Source: CBDBCK01 sp965203345 (GTDB lineage Bacteria; Chloroflexota; Dehalococcoidia; Lucifugimonadales; Lucifugimonadaceae). Taken from it: a stretch of DNA of 64,000 bases. Of the stretch, positions 1-9,307 are shown one piece after another. The notes under the pieces were generated by a model, which saw nothing but the letters and a program-made list of their open reading frames with translations, had not been told where the DNA came from and did not search any database. Numbering within the stretch: position 1 is the first letter of the stretch; the number at the start of each line of letters is the position of its first letter. The DNA is taken from positions 868,001-932,000 of the forward strand of contig CBDBCK010000028.1 in assembly GCA_965203345.1 (NCBI GenBank), in the 5' to 3' direction. Both the position numbers and the translations under genes were made by a program.

Positions 1-36
1 TATAAGAGATAACGTGAACGATAAGGAAGAACGACT

Positions 37-1209
37 ATGAAGCCAAAAATCGGGGTAGGAATAGTGGGTATGGGTTGGATGGGTACCGACCATGCTCGAG
101 GCTATATTCAAATACCACATAGATTCCCGGACCTGAAATTGATGCCGGAACTTGTGGCTTGTGCCGAAAAAAATGAAGAGCGTTTGAAATCGATCAAAGA
201 TGCCTACGGGTTCCGCAAGGCATATATAGATTGGAGAGACCTAATAGCTGACCCTGAAGTGGAACTTGTGTCTGTAACTACTCCTAACTTCCTGCATAGA
301 GAAATGGTGATAGAGGCAGCAAAGGCGGGCAAACACGTAATGTGTGAAAAACCAGTAGGGAACGTGCCGACCGATACTTACGCCGCCGCGCGGGCTGTGA
401 AAAATGCAGGGGTCAACAGTGCCGTAGGCTTTAGTTATCGCTGGGCGCCGGTCGTGCTTCACGCTCAAAATATGATACGAAGAGGCGAACTAGGGGGGAT
501 AACTCATTATTTGGGTCGTCATGTTTCAAGCGTAGGAGCCGACCCTCGCGTTCTCCACTCTTGGCGTTTTGACAAGGATACATCTGGCCTGGGGGTAACG
601 GGTGATATGTTATCTCACGTGGTCAACATGGCGCAAGGTTTAGTCGGTAGGGTGGCGTCTTTGACCGCATCGTCCAAGATAATAGTGAAAGAACGGCCAA
701 TGCCTTCCGAGCTTGTAAAGGCATACTTTGATAAGGGGACAGACCAGATGCCGAAACGAGAGGTGACAACTGAGGATTATGTATCCGTCTTGGCCCGCTT
801 TGAGAACGGCGCTCCAGGTGTGTTTGAAGCGTGCAGAGTGTCATACGGCCCCAAGACGCAGCTGTGCTTCGACTTGCAAGCTCAAAGAGGGTCAGTCCGG
901 TGGGACTTCCACCGCATGAACGAGATACAGATATGCAAGGACGGGTCAGGACTTGATGGATATGCCACGGTTCTTACGGGGTTCTCTCATCCAGGGCATA
1001 AAGAGTTCAGTCCAGGTGATGGTATAGCCCTCAGCTTCTCAGACCTAAAGACTATTGAGGCTGCTAGATTTGTGGAAGCTATATCCGAGGATAAGCCTTT
1101 CCAACCCGGTATGGAAGAGGCCGTGGAGACAGCGGAAGTGATAGAGACAGTAGTAAAATCTTGGGAAAGTCGCACTTGGGAAGACGTGGATAGAAGCCAT
1201 CTTTGCTAA
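37..1209 (+). CDS. Gfo/Idh/MocA-family NAD(P)-dependent oxidoreductase
   Basis: Probable cytosolic NAD(P)-dependent dehydrogenase of a sugar, inositol or related polyol. The N-terminal Rossmann fold shows the glycine-rich GIVGMGWMG loop at residues 8-16, and the family's EKP motif sits at residues 104-106 in CEKPVGN, where the lysine is the usual catalytic residue. The rest is the alpha/beta C-terminal substrate domain; 390 residues is normal for the family. The ATG is preceded by AAGGAAGA at a good spacing. No neighbour fixes the substrate: the next genes are Fe-S assembly factors. Family assignment is firm, substrate unknown. Confidence 0.9.
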   Translation: MKPKIGVGIVGMGWMGTDHARGYIQIPHRFPDLKLMPELVACAEKNEERLKSIKDAYGFRKAYIDWRDLIADPEVELVSVTTPNFLHREMVIEAAKAGKHVMCEKPVGNVPTDTYAAARAVKNAGVNSAVGFSYRWAPVVLHAQNMIRRGELGGITHYLGRHVSSVGADPRVLHSWRFDKDTSGLGVTGDMLSHVVNMAQGLVGRVASLTASSKIIVKERPMPSELVKAYFDKGTDQMPKREVTTEDYVSVLARFENGAPGVFEACRVSYGPKTQLCFDLQAQRGSVRWDFHRMNEIQICKDGSGLDGYATVLTGFSHPGHKEFSPGDGIALSFSDLKTIEAARFVEAISEDKPFQPGMEEAVETAEVIETVVKSWESRTWEDVDRSHLC

Positions 1210-1339
1210 TTGAGAGTAAGTCTTTGAGCCAAAAGACCTTTGTCTCCATCAACTACTGGCCGCCAAGTACGTGCTAAACTTGAAGTGTTAAGTGTAAGGC
1301 AAGTACAACCAAATCCCCATAGACTAGATGGAGCCTGTT

Positions 1340-1651
1340 ATGGAAACTAAAACCCTCTCAAAAGTGGACGTTATGGAAGCATTGAAAGACGTTTACGACC
1401 CTGAGATACCCGTGAACGTGGTTGATCTGGGCCTGATATATAACGTGAATGTTGAAGATGGAGAGGTTCATATAGAAATGACCCTGACCGCGCAAGGGTG
1501 CGGTATGGGTCCGTACATAGCCCAACAAGCCGAATGGCGAGTGGCCGAGTTGGACGGTGTGGAGGACGTAGAGGTAGATTTGGTTTTTGATCCTCCTTGG
1601 AACCCGGAGATGATCACCGAAGACGGCAAGCGGCTTCTAGGCATTGACTGA
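1340..1651 (+). CDS. MIP18 (DUF59) family Fe-S assembly protein, SufT/PaaD-like
   Basis: Small cytosolic protein of the MIP18/DUF59 family, members of which help mature Fe-S proteins. Family features are the VDLGLIY segment and the MTLTAQGCGMGP stretch holding the conserved cysteine, followed by a helix and the VFDPPWNPEMIT motif. I chose the ATG at 1340 because GGAG lies six bases before it; the ATG at 1328 would add four residues but has no ribosome site. The next gene 45 bases on is an Mrp-type ATPase, a common partner in Fe-S delivery. Family call is secure; the exact client is not visible. Confidence 0.88.
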   Translation: METKTLSKVDVMEALKDVYDPEIPVNVVDLGLIYNVNVEDGEVHIEMTLTAQGCGMGPYIAQQAEWRVAELDGVEDVEVDLVFDPPWNPEMITEDGKRLLGID

Positions 1652-1695
1652 CCACTACTGCCCTTCGTTCTTCAGATAGTTTTTTCCTTATATCT

Positions 1696-2526
1696 TTGAC
1701 CTCGCCCCGTAGAAAACTGACTCCTCAAGAGGAGGCTCGTTTATCTCAAGCACGCCGTAATTTCCAAGAGCGCAAACGGATATCAGAACAACTTGATAAG
1801 GCCGGTACGCGTATAGGTGTTTACAGCGGCAAAGGCGGGGTAGGGAAAACCACCGTCGCCGTCAATTTGGCGGCACTTCTTGCAAAGCGGGGAGAACGGG
1901 TCGGGTTGTTTGACTGCGACATAGACTGTCCGAACGCCGCAAGAGTTCTGAGGATAAGCAAGGGACCTACACAAAAAGATGGGAAGCTGATACCTTCGGA
2001 GCGGTTTGGGGTGAAGGTTATATCAATGGCCTTTTTCCAAGAAAACGAGGAAGAAGCCGTAATATGGCGCGGCCCTATGATTCATAACGCGATAAACAGG
2101 CTACTGACCCTTACCGAGTGGGGCAACATAGACTATATGATAGTTGATCTCCCGCCTGGCACGTCAGACGCACCCCTAACTGTGATGCAGATGCTGAATC
2201 TGCATGGTTTCATCGTGGTAACTACTCCACAAGATCTAGCTGCTCTGGATGCCAAACGTTCCATCAACATGATTAAGAAGATGAATTTGGACGTCCTCGG
2301 GGTTTTCGAGAACATGTCAGGCGGTATATTTGGCAGTGGCGCGGGACAGGATATCGCAGAGGAGCTTCATTTGCAGTTCATAGGAAAAGCGTCCATGCGT
2401 TCTGAATATATGGATCAGGATAAGCCCGCTGTCTTGAACTCTGAAGCCGCCTCTGAAGAGTATCAATCGCTGGTAGATTGCGTCACCGCGCTTGCCGAAC
2501 GGAGACTAGCAACGAAAAGCCGGTAG
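1696..2526 (+). CDS. Mrp/ApbC-type P-loop ATPase lacking the usual CxxC
   Basis: SIMIBI-class ATPase of the Mrp/NBP35 family, normally a carrier that transfers Fe-S clusters. The deviant Walker A GKGGVGKT is at residues 45-52 and the DLPPGTSD switch motif is present. A TTG start fits the reading frame. Canonical Mrp proteins have a CPxC pair between VENMS and the IFG segment that binds the bridging cluster; here FENMS runs straight into GGIFGSG, so that pair is deleted. Two other cysteines occur after the P-loop in DCDIDCPN. Downstream of a MIP18 protein, so an Fe-S role is likely, but cluster binding would need other ligands. Confidence 0.88.
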   Translation: MTSPRRKLTPQEEARLSQARRNFQERKRISEQLDKAGTRIGVYSGKGGVGKTTVAVNLAALLAKRGERVGLFDCDIDCPNAARVLRISKGPTQKDGKLIPSERFGVKVISMAFFQENEEEAVIWRGPMIHNAINRLLTLTEWGNIDYMIVDLPPGTSDAPLTVMQMLNLHGFIVVTTPQDLAALDAKRSINMIKKMNLDVLGVFENMSGGIFGSGAGQDIAEELHLQFIGKASMRSEYMDQDKPAVLNSEAASEEYQSLVDCVTALAERRLATKSR

Positions 2527-2566
2527 GGGTGATGATCTCTACAGGTTCAGGCGAACAACCTCAGCT

Positions 2567-3721
2567 TCAGATACTTTTCAGGATGCAGACTATGCAGTCT
2601 CCTACGATTTTGTCTTCGCCTTCTGCCAGTCCGAATACGTGGATTATGATGGATTCGTGTCCCTCAGGAACTCGAGTCCATATGGGAGGGTCGCACTCCT
2701 TGAGTTTCATTACCAGCTCGGCGTTTGTCAACCCCGCTTCTGAAGGCTCTAAATTCAGCTGGACTCCAAAGGGCTGATGGGCCTTCACATTGTCTATAAT
2801 TGACGCTTGAACCCCCCGCATTCCCTGGACGGCGTCTACTATGGTTTTACTCTGCCTTTCGGCTTTTACGAGCCGCTCTTCGTGGTTTGTACTAAACCAA
2901 GTCTTCGCTGCTGCAAATGCCCCTACAATCTCTTGTCTGTCTACCTTTTGAGGCCTGCCTATGCCGCGTATCCGTCTGGTCTCGTATCCAACGAAAGAGT
3001 GACGTGATATAGCGTCTATCACCTTTTCAGTTCCGAGGGCTATACCTGTGGAGTGGGGTGCACCTATGTACTTTGCGGCCACCGCCTGAAACTTCGCTCC
3101 CATTCTCACGTATTTCCCTATATTTTCGAGGGGATAGACTTGCCCAGCTGCGTCCACCATTACAGGCTTGTTCTCCTCAGCGGCTATCTCGATCACCTCT
3201 TCAAGCGTCAGAATATTCGGATCTACAGGCTCCTGCTCAAATACCGGATAATGGACGGCTGCAGTATTCTCTGTGATGGCTCTTCGAAGATCGTCGGCGG
3301 AAGTTCCTTCTTCATCGCCTGCGTCTGTCAAGCGTGCTCCTGCTAGTTCCAAGCATCTGTCGTACCAGTATCTCTGCCTGCGTTGAATAATTATCTCGTT
3401 TGGCATACCTTCGGTGTCGGGGAGCTGTTGGATCTTATCATCGTCTGCGCCCGCCATAAAAGCTGCAGTAGCAAGAGTCAGAGCAGAACCTGCGCCAGAC
3501 GTTATATATGCTGCTGGGACGCCTGCCAATTGAGCTATATAGTCCCCTACAGCCTTCTCGAGCTCTATCAACGGAACGTACGCGTCATCGGCTGCATCCA
3601 TTGCAACCTTCACTTCCGGTATAGGAGTTGATCCCCCCAGTAGAGTTACACTACCGGTAGCGTTCACAATTGGTTGTACTCCCAAATCTTTGTAAATCTT
3701 GCCCCAGTCTTGTGCGCTCAT
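2567..3721 (-). CDS. SelA-like PLP-dependent enzyme (aminotransferase class V fold)
   Basis: Fold-type I PLP enzyme of the SelA/DgaE-like group, whose members include selenocysteine synthase and D-glucosaminate-6-phosphate ammonia-lyase. The N-terminus GVQPIVNATGSVTLLGGS is typical, the cofactor phosphate loop is TSGAGSALTLA, the PLP-ring aspartate lies in VDAAGQ, and the probable Schiff-base lysine is in AVAAKYIGAPHS. At 384 residues it is shorter than true SelA and there is no selB or tRNA-Sec nearby, so selenocysteine synthesis is unlikely. AAGGAGG five bases before the ATG is a strong ribosome site. It converges with the Mrp gene. Substrate unknown. Confidence 0.85.
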   Translation of the reverse strand: MSAQDWGKIYKDLGVQPIVNATGSVTLLGGSTPIPEVKVAMDAADDAYVPLIELEKAVGDYIAQLAGVPAAYITSGAGSALTLATAAFMAGADDDKIQQLPDTEGMPNEIIIQRRQRYWYDRCLELAGARLTDAGDEEGTSADDLRRAITENTAAVHYPVFEQEPVDPNILTLEEVIEIAAEENKPVMVDAAGQVYPLENIGKYVRMGAKFQAVAAKYIGAPHSTGIALGTEKVIDAISRHSFVGYETRRIRGIGRPQKVDRQEIVGAFAAAKTWFSTNHEERLVKAERQSKTIVDAVQGMRGVQASIIDNVKAHQPFGVQLNLEPSEAGLTNAELVMKLKECDPPIWTRVPEGHESIIIHVFGLAEGEDKIVGDCIVCILKSI

Positions 3722-3863
3722 GTTTTCCTCCTTGCTTTAGAGTAACTAGAATTCCTTGCAACAAAGGCGACCATAAAAATTATATCTGTATTCGGCGGTC
3801 TTGAATTGTACTCCTAGAGTTTTTTGCCTTCCAAAAAGTCAGCTTTATACCTGCTTTGAAATG

Positions 3864-4628
3864 TTACCTTTGTATTTTTACCACGAATGTGCCGGTTAGT
3901 ATATCGTGAAAGGCTCGGTTGTCTTTACGTATCAACGCGAAGATATAGGACACTACAGACACAGCCGCTAGTCCTTCCATAAGAAATCGTGCGATTGAGC
4001 GCAGGAAGCCTGGTGTGCCTCCTTGTGTGTTCACAACCCTTATACCCAGGGCTGCCTTGCCTAGCGTAGCACTATAAACCCCTGTCATGATTGTGGAATA
4101 TAGGAACACCAGAGCTAGCCCACACGCTATATAAAAGCTGTAAATCGCCCAAATGGTTGCAGGGTTTTCCAAGTTCAGATTTACAACAGACGCATAAAAG
4201 TTGACGAGTGCCCTCACGCCCGGCAGTATTGCGGCCCCTACTATCGCTATAATGCTGATGTCTATCAACTTTGCGGTTAGTCTGTTACCTATGGGAGCTG
4301 ATCGGAACTCAAGCTCGTCCTTTAAAGGTGTAGCAGATTGATTAGTAGACTCTTCCTCGGACGTGGTAGTCGGTTCCAGATATATCCAGGCATTGGAGTG
4401 CGTCGGGCGATTCGTATTGTTTTGAGTCTGTTCATCATCCAAAGAGTACGATAGCACGTGGCTTGTGGGTTCCGGTTTTGTAGAGCTTAGGAGGGGTTCT
4501 TTTGGCTTCTCAAACTTAGAGCTGCATTTTTTGCAGTACAGTTCCTTGTCCTGTTTAGGAAAGTTGCATTCATGACAGAACATAGCCGCGTTTTCATTGA
4601 TATTCGTTTCTTTTTGGCTGTTCTGCAT
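3864..4628 (-). CDS. Zinc-ribbon plus RDD-family membrane protein
   Basis: Predicted inner-membrane protein. Residues about 16-38 form a zinc ribbon with two CxxC pairs (CHEC and CKKC). A polar linker of roughly 60 residues follows, then from about residue 110 an RDD domain starting RSAPIGNRLTAKLIDISII, with about four hydrophobic segments. RDD proteins are poorly characterised; some act in ion transport, most have no assigned role. Nothing in the neighbourhood suggests a job. Domain assignments are clear, function unknown. Confidence 0.8.
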   Translation of the reverse strand: MQNSQKETNINENAAMFCHECNFPKQDKELYCKKCSSKFEKPKEPLLSSTKPEPTSHVLSYSLDDEQTQNNTNRPTHSNAWIYLEPTTTSEEESTNQSATPLKDELEFRSAPIGNRLTAKLIDISIIAIVGAAILPGVRALVNFYASVVNLNLENPATIWAIYSFYIACGLALVFLYSTIMTGVYSATLGKAALGIRVVNTQGGTPGFLRSIARFLMEGLAAVSVVSYIFALIRKDNRAFHDILTGTFVVKIQR

Positions 4629-4840
4629 ATGTCTGACTTCATAAAGGTCCTAGGCTAAAGGTTGAGCGGGTACTCTGTGATTTGACTACTTGATCGATAC
4701 ACTATTAGACTACTGTTCGGCTGTTGACGTCACATCTTCAAGTTTACTCTGATAGTCGCGCGCCAGATCTCTACTTCAGTGTGTATTCTGAGACTGTCCG
4801 ATTATTGATTGAAGGATTTATTTAGAGAGGAAGTGCATGG

Positions 4841-6325
4841 ATGACTCTTTTTAGAGGCAAGACGAACGCACCTGAAATCACCGATGGCCTGGAGTGGGTT
4901 AACACGTCTGTCCCCGTTAAAATAGCTGATTTACGTGGTCGTCTGATCATCCTGGACTTTTGGACGTCTTGCTGTATAAACTGTATGCATGTTTTACCTT
5001 CATTGTCCAAATTGGAAGCAAAATTTGGCGACAAATTAGCTGTAATAGGCGTGCACTCTGCGAAATTTGATTCAGAAAGATCCTCCGCAAATATCTTAGA
5101 AGCGGTGAGAAGATACAGGATCGTTCATCCCGTGGTGAACGATAGTCGCATGGACGTCTGGCGTTCTTACACAGTGCGTGCTTGGCCTACCCTTATGTTT
5201 ATAGATCCACTGGGCAAGGTTATAGCTAAGCATGAAGGTGAGTTCCCTTATGAGAATCTGGAGAACCTTCTGAAACGCATGTTTTCCGAATACGAAGCAG
5301 AAGGACTTATCACGAATGAACCGCTCCCTACCCCTTACAACGCCGACCTGAGAACGCAGGCGTTTTCTGGCCAACTGTACTTCCCGGGAAAGGTGGAAGT
5401 GCAGGCCGGACAGGTTTTTATATCGGACTCAGGCAACGGACGTGTCATAGTTGCGGACATTAGTGGCAAAGTGGAGACCGTCATAGGTTCGGGCGATAAA
5501 GTCCATAGAGATGGTCTATTTTCTGAAGCCTCTTTTGTGGACCCTCAAGGGTTGGCTAGCGTAGGCGATACCTTGTTCATAGCAGACGCGGGCGCGCATA
5601 CGATATCCAAAGCAGATCTTGGACAAAAACAGGTAACCACTATCGCAGGCACGGGCGAACAGTCACTATATCGCCACAGTGGAGGCGAAAATCCACTTCG
5701 ATTTCCCTTGAACTCTCCTTACGATATTCTTGTAAGCGGTGATCATATCTACATTGCAATGTCCGGGCTTCACCAGATATGGCGGTTGTCCATAGACGCG
5801 AACGAAGACAAGATAGAGCCTTGGGCCGGTGATGGCTCGGAGGGCATTCGTGATGATATTCGTCTCGGTGCTTCTCTGGCTCAACCCATGGGACTCTCCA
5901 GTCTGCGTGGCAAACTCTTTTTTGTGGACAGCGAAACTAGCGCCGTTCGTATTGCCAGCCATGGAGAAACAGGCAGGGTTGTTACCTTGGTGGGTACCGG
6001 TCTTTTCGACTTCGGCGACCGTGACGGCATAGGCAAGAACACCCTTTTGCAACACCCACAAGACGTAGCCGTCGCAGGAGACAGCCTATTCATAGCCGAT
6101 ACCTACAACAATAAGATCAAGAAACTCTCTTTAGTTACATTGCGCGTTCAGACGGTTGCAGGAACCTCGTCCCAGAACCTCAAATCAGAGAACAGCTTTT
6201 ATGAACCCGCAGGGCTTTGTTTCTATCAGGGAATGCTTTTTGTAGCCGATACAAACAACCACTCTATAAAGATCCTTTCTCCTGAAGATGGAACGATTCG
6301 CACGTTTGAACTAAGCGGCATATAG
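4841..6325 (+). CDS. NHLRC2-like protein: thioredoxin domain plus NHL beta-propeller
   Basis: Bacterial relative of NHLRC2. Residues about 25-160 form a thioredoxin-like domain with the CCINC signature at 44-48 (CxxC = C45/C48), inside the WTSCCINCMHVLPSL block that is typical of the NHLRC2 family. Residues about 175-490 hold repeated NHL units (for example FIADAGAHT, FIADTYNNKIKKL, FVADTNNHSIKIL) expected to fold as a six-bladed propeller. No signal peptide is visible, so a cytosolic place is likely. GAGAGGAAG precedes the ATG. A second thioredoxin-fold gene starts ten bases downstream, so the two are probably co-transcribed. Role in bacteria is not established. Confidence 0.88.
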   Translation: MTLFRGKTNAPEITDGLEWVNTSVPVKIADLRGRLIILDFWTSCCINCMHVLPSLSKLEAKFGDKLAVIGVHSAKFDSERSSANILEAVRRYRIVHPVVNDSRMDVWRSYTVRAWPTLMFIDPLGKVIAKHEGEFPYENLENLLKRMFSEYEAEGLITNEPLPTPYNADLRTQAFSGQLYFPGKVEVQAGQVFISDSGNGRVIVADISGKVETVIGSGDKVHRDGLFSEASFVDPQGLASVGDTLFIADAGAHTISKADLGQKQVTTIAGTGEQSLYRHSGGENPLRFPLNSPYDILVSGDHIYIAMSGLHQIWRLSIDANEDKIEPWAGDGSEGIRDDIRLGASLAQPMGLSSLRGKLFFVDSETSAVRIASHGETGRVVTLVGTGLFDFGDRDGIGKNTLLQHPQDVAVAGDSLFIADTYNNKIKKLSLVTLRVQTVAGTSSQNLKSENSFYEPAGLCFYQGMLFVADTNNHSIKILSPEDGTIRTFELSGI

Positions 6326-6335
6326 GTAACGAAAA

Positions 6336-8387
6336 ATGACGAACAGGTTGGCAGAAGAAGCTAGTGTGTACCTACTTCAACATAAGGACAACCCGGTTGA
6401 TTGGTTTCCCTGGGGACAAGAGGCGTTTACCTTAGCGAAGGCAGAAGATAAACCGATTTTTCTCTCCGTTGGCTATGCCGCGTGCCATTGGTGTCATGTC
6501 ATGGCGCATGAGTCGTTTGAAGATGCTGAAACCGCGGAGATGATGAACAGGCTTTTTGTGAACGTGAAGGTTGACAGAGAAGAGAGGCCGGACGTGGACG
6601 CTGTATATATGTCGGCTTCGTTATCGCTCACTGGACACGGAGGATGGCCGTTATCGGTTTTTATGACGCCTGAAGGCCATCCCTTCTTTGCGGGGACTTA
6701 CTTTCCGAACCGTCCTAGAGGGGAAATGATCACCTTCAAGAGTTTACTTGGCAGAGTTGCCGATGCGTGGAAAACGAAAAAGTCTGCCGTTATGAAAGAC
6801 TCTGAAGCGCTGACCAAGGCGATACTTGCAAATATGAGCGCTGCTTCGCCTGCCGATTCTGCTTCGCCTGTGGATTCCTCTTTTCTGGAGCGGGCTACCG
6901 TGATGATAATGAACGAGTTTGATGAGTATGAGGGTGGCTTCGGGAGAGCACCCAAGTTTCCGCAACCTTCAACTATAGAGCTTCTGCTGAGACGTTGGAG
7001 CCGTACCGGGGAGGAGCGGCTACTTGAAGCCGTTGAACTGACTCTGACTAAAATGGCACGCGGAGGCATATACGATCATCTAGCGGGCGGATTTGCGCGT
7101 TATTCAACCGATAGAGAATGGCTCGTACCTCACTTTGAAAAGATGCTTTACGATAACGCTTTGCTTGCCAGGTTATATCTGCACGGTTATCAAGCCACTA
7201 GTTCACCGTCTTTTATGAAGGTAGTTGAACGGACTTTGACATTTCTTGAAGATGAACTGTCTCATCCTCTGGGCGGTTTCTTTTCTTCCATAGATGCAGA
7301 TTCGGAGGAAGGCGAGGGATTTTACTACTTGTGGACGCCTGAAGAGATTGAAAATGTCCTAGGCCCAGAGCTGTCGCGTATCGCTTGCCGTTGGTGGAAC
7401 GTAACCGAGACAGGCAATTTCGAGGGGCGCAATATCCTGAGCGAACCGCTTTCTCTAGGAGAAACGGCGCGTGAGTTCAATCTGACTGAGGGCAAAGTGG
7501 AGCAACTTTTAGAAACGGCGCGCTCCAAGCTATTAGAGGCGCGTTCTTATAGAGACAAACCAGGAGTTGACGACAAGATAATTCTTGCTTGGAACGCTAT
7601 GGCGGCAGCCGCGTTTGCAGAGTGCGGAGCGGTGGCAAACCGTGAAGACTGGATAGAACGGGCTACAGCTTGTGGGGAATTTATCTTAAACCATCTTTAT
7701 GGGCCGGATGGCAGGCTTCTAAGGACCTGGACTGATATACACGGAGCGCGTCATATGGCCGTGCTTGAAGATTACGCTTTTGTCATTGATGCCTTTCTTG
7801 AGCTGTGGAGTGCCGTTTTCGATAGGAAATGGCTAGTGGAGGCGGAAAGGCTAGTAGACGAACTTTTACGACTGTTTGGCTCTGATGACGGCAATTTGTT
7901 CTATGATACCGGTTCTGACGCGGAAAAACTTATTGTCCGTCCCCACTCTCTGCAAGACGGGGCTTATCCCTCTGGAGGAGCGGTCGCGGTTATGTCAATG
8001 ATGAAGCTTGCATTATTGATTGGCAGAAGCGACCTTACGGAGCATGCCGAACGGGCTTTAAGTGGTCCGGGATTGTTGATGGAGCGTGCTCCTTCGGCAG
8101 TGACTCACTGGTTGAATGCACTAGACTTCATACAAGGTCCTGTAAAAGAGATAGTAATTGCAGGAAGACGGGAAGATATACTGACGAAGAGTTTTCTGGC
8201 CGTTACCCGCGGAAATTTTGCGCCAAGACAAGTGATTGGTCTTGTTGAGTTTGGGGGACATGATGATACTTCACCTATGTTGCGGGACAAGGTGTTAGTA
8301 GCAGGGCGTCCGGCTGCTTATGTCTGCTTCAAATACGTCTGTGAAGCGCCGGTGACCACTGTCCAAGAGTTAAAAGCGCTTTTATAA
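6336..8387 (+). CDS. YyaL/SSP411-family protein (DUF255 thioredoxin fold plus alpha/alpha barrel)
   Basis: Member of the YyaL/spermatogenesis-associated protein 20 family. The N-terminal DUF255 thioredoxin-like domain shows the hallmark NRLAEEASVYLLQHKDNPVDW start and CHWCHVM at residues 50-56 (CxxC = C50/C53), followed by VDREERPDVD. The remaining 500 residues resemble the (alpha/alpha)6 barrel of N-acyl-glucosamine epimerase-like enzymes, with HFEKMLYDNA. Length of 683 residues is normal. It follows the NHLRC2-like gene by ten bases. Biochemical activity of the family is not known; a redox or sugar-related role is only suggested by the folds. Confidence 0.9.
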   Translation: MTNRLAEEASVYLLQHKDNPVDWFPWGQEAFTLAKAEDKPIFLSVGYAACHWCHVMAHESFEDAETAEMMNRLFVNVKVDREERPDVDAVYMSASLSLTGHGGWPLSVFMTPEGHPFFAGTYFPNRPRGEMITFKSLLGRVADAWKTKKSAVMKDSEALTKAILANMSAASPADSASPVDSSFLERATVMIMNEFDEYEGGFGRAPKFPQPSTIELLLRRWSRTGEERLLEAVELTLTKMARGGIYDHLAGGFARYSTDREWLVPHFEKMLYDNALLARLYLHGYQATSSPSFMKVVERTLTFLEDELSHPLGGFFSSIDADSEEGEGFYYLWTPEEIENVLGPELSRIACRWWNVTETGNFEGRNILSEPLSLGETAREFNLTEGKVEQLLETARSKLLEARSYRDKPGVDDKIILAWNAMAAAAFAECGAVANREDWIERATACGEFILNHLYGPDGRLLRTWTDIHGARHMAVLEDYAFVIDAFLELWSAVFDRKWLVEAERLVDELLRLFGSDDGNLFYDTGSDAEKLIVRPHSLQDGAYPSGGAVAVMSMMKLALLIGRSDLTEHAERALSGPGLLMERAPSAVTHWLNALDFIQGPVKEIVIAGRREDILTKSFLAVTRGNFAPRQVIGLVEFGGHDDTSPMLRDKVLVAGRPAAYVCFKYVCEAPVTTVQELKALL

Positions 8388-8538
8388 TATCTGCGCGGGT
8401 TTATCATTGCATTGATTCCGCTGGGATTGTAACGCTGGGCGTGACTACGAGGAATTTGTGTAGAATGCCGCACCTGTAAGTTACAAAACGCCTCTTCTGT
8501 CTATTTTGGTGTCCCTTACCCTTACCTTTGAGAAAACA

Positions 8539-9291
8539 CTACGCGGCGTATTCTTGCAGTGCTGCTTCTGGGAAATCGGCGTTTGAAAACACCTTCTGGA
8601 CGTCTTCCAGATCTTCTAGTTCGTCAAGCAGGCGAAGGGTAGATCTCGCATCTTTTTCATCTAGCGGTGTGAGAGTGTTTGGTTCCATGGTGAGTTCCGA
8701 CCGCGTTATCTCAACGCCTGGTATTTTTTCTATCTGATTCCGCACAGACGCGAGCTGATCATAGGCGGTAAAAGCCTCTACAGTGTTGCCGTCTATATCG
8801 ACGTCATCGGCTCCGGTCTCTACGATCTCTAATGCTGCCTCTTCCGGGTCTTTCTCTTTAGTTTCAACAGTTATGCGCCCTTTTGAGGTAAAATTCCAAG
8901 ACACTGAACCGTTGGCAGTCATAGAACCGCCCCCTCTTGTTATTTTAGTGCGCACGGCGGAAGCGGCACGGTTTTTATTGTCGGTCAGCACCTGGACGAT
9001 AATACCGGCTCCTCCGGGGGCGTAAGCTTCATAAGTAGCTTCATGAAGGTCAGACGCGTCAGCCGATTTGGTAGCCCTGGCGATGCAACGCTCTATATTG
9101 TCCTTCGGCATGTTGTTCATTTTGGCGTTATCTATAGCCAAGCGCAACCGAAAGTTCAAATCAGGGTCGGGGTCACCGGACTTCGCCGCTACCAGTATCT
9201 CCCGTGAGAGTCTGGTAAAGAGTACCCCACGCTTCTGATCCTGAGCTCCCTTTTTATGTTTAATAGTGCTCCATTTAGAGTGTCCAGACAT
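8539..9291 (-). CDS. yebC: YebC/PmpR family protein
   Basis: Cytosolic YebC/TACO1 family protein. Members were described as transcriptional regulators and more recently as ribosome-associated factors easing translation through proline stretches. The N-terminus MSGHSKWSTIKHKKGAQD is diagnostic, and ARATKSADA and YEAYAPGGAGIIVQVLTDN are the usual central motifs. Length of 250 residues is typical. It is the last gene of a minus-strand run with rpsP, khpA and rimM, starting 16 bases after rimM, so probably co-transcribed with them. Confidence 0.95.
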   Translation of the reverse strand: MSGHSKWSTIKHKKGAQDQKRGVLFTRLSREILVAAKSGDPDPDLNFRLRLAIDNAKMNNMPKDNIERCIARATKSADASDLHEATYEAYAPGGAGIIVQVLTDNKNRAASAVRTKITRGGGSMTANGSVSWNFTSKGRITVETKEKDPEEAALEIVETGADDVDIDGNTVEAFTAYDQLASVRNQIEKIPGVEITRSELTMEPNTLTPLDEKDARSTLRLLDELEDLEDVQKVFSNADFPEAALQEYAA

Positions 9292-9307
9292 AATCCCTCT
9301 CTTTTCT

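Noticed and set aside
2567..3721. Selenocysteine synthase SelA
   Set aside because: Too short, lacks the SelA N-terminal domain, and there is no selB, selD or tRNA-Sec in the window.
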